NCBI GenBank assembly: GCA_963575745.1
Contig: CAUYUJ010010446.1
Span: 997,089-1,061,088, forward strand
Direction of reading: 5' to 3'
Source: Prorocentrum cordatum
Taxonomy: Eukaryota > Sar > Dinophyceae > Prorocentrales > Prorocentraceae
DNA length: 64,000 nucleotides
The position numbers and the translations under genes were made by a program. Under the pieces are notes generated by a model. That model ran no database searches. It saw only the letters and a program-made list of their open reading frames with translations, and was not told the origin of the DNA. Below, in pieces: positions 63,985 to 64,000 of this stretch. Each line of letters opens with the position of its first letter. Positions within the stretch are counted from its first letter, which is position 1.

Positions 63985-64000
63985 CTGATATACATATGAG

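Overview
The window is a stretch of nuclear genome from a core dinoflagellate. The diagnostic evidence is near-perfect copies of the dinoflagellate spliced leader (DinoSL) embedded in the DNA: 22797-22818 (20 of 21 bases) and 25702-25723 (19 of 21), both on the minus strand just upstream of genes, plus a diverged plus-strand copy at 59220-59240. High GC, co-oriented genes from about 20.8 to 54.3 kb, introns holding simple repeats or palindromes, and repeats over most of the length agree with this. The genus cannot be decided from the sequence; a high-GC lineage such as Prorocentrum would fit. No rRNA, tRNA, CRISPR or prokaryotic feature was seen.

Layout. 0-5.2 kb: a TG-rich microsatellite, two fold-back repeats (842-1112 and 1575-1785) and trinucleotide tracts. 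5.28-15.33 kb: a 108-bp satellite with a three-monomer higher-order repeat, whose orientation flips at 12.89 kb. 15.5-16.7 kb: TA, CCAAGA-type and trinucleotide repeats. 16.75-44.16 kb: a block bounded by perfect 32-bp inverted repeats that start inside or next to 9-bp GGAGAACCC arrays. It holds a minus-strand gene cassette A (20.8-27.9 kb) and, nested inside, a 9,304-bp candidate transposon (29735-39038) with perfect 44-bp terminal inverted repeats and gene cassette B, followed by a 73-bp satellite and a 3.4-kb GGAGAACCC array. 44.4-49.8 kb: a degraded but nearly full-length minus-strand non-LTR retrotransposon (ORF1-like region, endonuclease, reverse transcriptase, C-terminal CCHC motif). 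52.0-54.3 kb: a broken minus-strand gene. 55.7-59.1 kb: GCGCGC-rich DNA and a 320-356-bp satellite. 59.24-60.39 kb: a plus-strand gene beginning at a DinoSL relict. 60.4-64.0 kb: GGA, poly-G, CAT and GA tracts with one candidate minus-strand exon.

How the genes relate. Cassettes A and B have parallel layouts read along the minus strand: accessory gene(s), then a gene starting with a Lys/Pro-rich MPPKK or MAPKK segment and ending in a helical exon, then a large gene with a conserved GD...C-x2-C...D-x-LH...LG...DEDF(V/G)G pattern that resembles a CACTA-like (CMC) DDE transposase by motif order. The last assignment is inference. The two large genes are distant relatives. The DinoSL relicts upstream of cassette A genes, and the intronless reading of the large cassette A gene, suggest that at least some of these genes passed through spliced mRNA before insertion. 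Several frames are broken by single bases, three of them in or next to short homopolymers, so assembly error must be excluded before calling them pseudogenes.
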